Assembly: GCA_905221605.1 (NCBI GenBank)
Contig: CAJNDS010001136.1
Location: forward strand, 714,939 to 778,938
Length of the DNA: 64,000 bases
Reading direction: 5' to 3'
From: Symbiodinium natans
Taxonomy: Eukaryota > Sar > Dinophyceae > Suessiales > Symbiodiniaceae
Shown: positions 62,471-64,000 of the stretch, piece by piece
How positions within the stretch are numbered: position 1 is the stretch's first letter
How the letters are laid out: the number at the start of each line of letters is the position of its first letter
The notes under the pieces: model-generated
Told to the model about the DNA's origin: nothing
Database searches by the model: none
Seen by the model: the letters and a program-made list of their open reading frames with translations, nothing else
Made by a program: the position numbers and the translations under genes

Positions 62471-63356
62471 GGTTCAGGGTTGAGGGTTTGGGATTTGGGG
62501 TTTAGGGCTTAGGGTTTAGGGTTTAGGGTTCAGGGTGAAAGCGGGGGGAGGGCAGGGTTTCGGTTTTTCGGCATCGGGTTCCTTTTCCGGGGGCTCACCG
62601 GTGACGAGGTGGTTCTGGCTCGGAGTGGTCCTTGTATTAGCGGAAGCTTGGCTCGAGCTTGACACCTCTGTAGCACCCCAAGCCCTAGCCCTAAACCCTA
62701 AACCCTAAACCCTGAACCCTGAACCCTGAACCCTAAACCCTAAACCCTAAACCCCAGCCCTAAACCCTAAACCCTAGAGATCGCCCGGCCCTCCGTATAA
62801 ACCTCAACGCCCCAACCCCCTCGGCTAGGTAGGCCCCTGGCTGGGGCATATGTTGCCTAACATTGTGTTTTTTGTAGAGGGTCGATATATAGGCTAGTTT
62901 TTTGAGAGGGTTTTGAAAAGGCTAAACCTCCAAACCCTGAAAATCCTAAACCCTAAGCCCTACGGGGCCGTCCTAGTTAAAACTCCAAACCCCAAGAATC
63001 CTAAACCCTAGGGATGGGCCCTTGGGTTTCGGAGGATAATAATAAGGGGTACAGAATTGGTCCCCTTCTTAGCGGCCCATCTTAAGGGACCACGAAACTA
63101 CCCTACGACAAACCCTAAACCCTAAACCCCAAACCCTAAACCCTAAACCCCAAACCCTAGACCCTAAACCCTACAAACCCTAAACCCTCAAAAGCTCTTT
63201 CAACTGCCAGGTGGGTCAAGGCCGGCGCATCAGGGTCAGGATCAGCTCAGGCCAGGTGGGGTGATGGTTTACGAAGAAAGTTGGGGGTTTAGGGTTTAGG
63301 GTTTAGGGTTTGGGGTTTGGGGTTTAGGGTTTAGGGTTTAAGGTTTAGGGTTCCCT

Positions 63357-63458
63357 TGGGATGTTCCCCCTGACACCTACAGATTCCTTGATGGGGAATA
63401 TAGTAAGGAGGTACTACAATCCCGATTAAGGACTGTTAGTACAAGGGGGAACATCCCA
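63357..63458 (+). mobile_element. MITE/introner-like copy, family J
   Basis: TGGGATGTTCCCCCTGACAC start, AGGGGGAACATCCCA end, CCCGATTAAGGACTGTTAGT inside. A half copy lies at 62062-62092. Confidence 0.8.
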
Positions 63459-63949
63459 AAAGGGACCCCTAATATAGACCCCCCCCACAAAGTAAAAATA
63501 GAAATCTTGTATCAATAAGGTACCCCCCCTATTTAAGTAACCCCTATGTTGCTTACTGTGTGGTTTCCGGGTTTTAGGGTTTTGGCTTGGCTACAGGAAG
63601 AGGCTTGGATGCAAAAAATGAGGTTTGTGGGGATTCAGTTTTAGTGCTGGCTTCAAGGATTAGGGCTTCAGGGTTTGAGATTCTTGCCGGGGCAAAAGCA
63701 TGCCTCTCCTTGCGAACTAAATCGGCTTTTTCGACCTCAACAAATGGATAAACACCTGTGACAACTCTGAAAAACACAGCTTTAAAATAGAGCACACAGG
63801 CACGGAGTGCGACTGCGACGTACTCTCCAAACTAGACACGTTTTGGCATCATGTTGAGACAAGTTTCGTTGACCACAACGATGAGTCAACGATGAGGAAG
63901 TGTTGGAGCAAGAATAAAGAAGCCCTAAACCCTCAACCCTATATCCTAA

Positions 63950-64000
63950 ACCCTAAACCCTAAACCCTAAACCCTAAACCCTAAACCCTAAACCCTAAAC
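63950..64000 (-). repeat. CCCTAAA array at window end
   Basis: About seven heptamers reaching the last base. Given many other blocks, this alone is no sign of a chromosome end. Confidence 0.9.

Larger units (their letters stand above)
1..64000. repeat. Dispersed interstitial telomere-type repeats (TTTAGGG/CCCTAAA)
   Basis: Blocks of a few to more than 15 heptamers occur throughout, in both orientations and often head to head, in introns and intergenic DNA but not in the recognised exons. Variants (TTCAGGG, TTTCGGG, AGGGCTT, TTTGGGG) occur within blocks. TTTAGGG is the plant-type telomere repeat also used by dinoflagellates. Larger blocks are listed separately. Confidence 0.95.
59560..64000. 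other. Right end: telomeric blocks, small duplications, exon candidates
   Basis: Many short TTTAGGG/CCCTAAA blocks, the 59-bp and 56-bp duplications, a G19 run (62004-62022) and family J copies. No complete gene recognised. Confidence 0.55.

Noticed and set aside
63950-64000. True chromosome end at the right edge
   Set aside because: Similar or longer arrays occur throughout the window, so an array at the edge is not evidence of a telomere.

Overview
The window looks like nuclear DNA of a dinoflagellate. No rRNA, tRNA or marker gene names the genus; the retroelement resembles those of Symbiodiniaceae/Suessiales. The evidence is: many tiny exons with AG|G acceptors and GT, GC or GA donors; short terminal-inverted-repeat 'introner' elements, several of which are introns; a DIRS-type tyrosine-recombinase retroelement with a methyltransferase-like domain; and plant-type telomere repeats (TTTAGGG/CCCTAAA) in dozens of interstitial blocks on both strands.

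The recognisable genes are fragmented and interleaved, all on the + strand. (1) A Lon protease: twelve exons giving about 188 codons of the C-terminal proteolytic domain run from 8459 to a stop at 51098. Phase matches at every resolved junction, and the Ser and Lys of the catalytic dyad are present. The N-terminal part lies upstream or among unassigned exons at 1-5 kb. (2) An NAAA/acid-ceramidase-like hydrolase (13832-16469) sits whole inside a 10-kb Lon intron. (3) A PrmA-like protein methyltransferase (about 41357-49161) sits inside a 16-kb Lon intron. (4) A DIRS-like element (18879-27076) sits inside a 9.4-kb Lon intron. (5) A 53-bp minisatellite (29.74-32.13 kb) fills most of a 3.3-kb Lon intron. 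An apparently intronless type II membrane protein gene (55586-56680) follows Lon.

The DIRS-like element has split direct repeats (A1-ORFs-B1-A2-B2), a small membrane ORF, a Gag-like ORF and a long Pol with RT, RNase H, a cytosine-MTase-like domain, an NPGP motif and a tyrosine recombinase. It interrupts a short tandem repeat with no target-site duplication.

Layout: 0-5 kb, telomeric blocks and unassigned exons; 5.3-8.4 kb, an AT-rich island bounded by a perfect inverted repeat, holding a degenerate satellite and a 0.5-kb foldback; 8.4-8.7 kb, Lon exons; 9.7-10.8 kb, a G-rich minisatellite; 13.8-16.5 kb, NAAA; 18.7-29.05 kb, Lon exons and the DIRS element; 29.7-32.1 kb, minisatellite; 32.3-34.3 kb, Lon exons; 41.3-49.2 kb, PrmA; 50.3-51.1 kb, Lon C-terminus; 51.1-64 kb, mostly telomeric blocks, introner copies and the 55.6-kb gene.

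Introns are commonly bounded by short direct repeats, with the upstream copy supplying the GT/GC/GA donor and the element end supplying AG. This fits intron gain by transposition. Several telomere blocks sit inside introner copies, and two are flanked by 11-12-bp duplications, which points to insertion at breaks. Exon assignments come from reading translations against remembered family motifs; no alignment or transcript was available.
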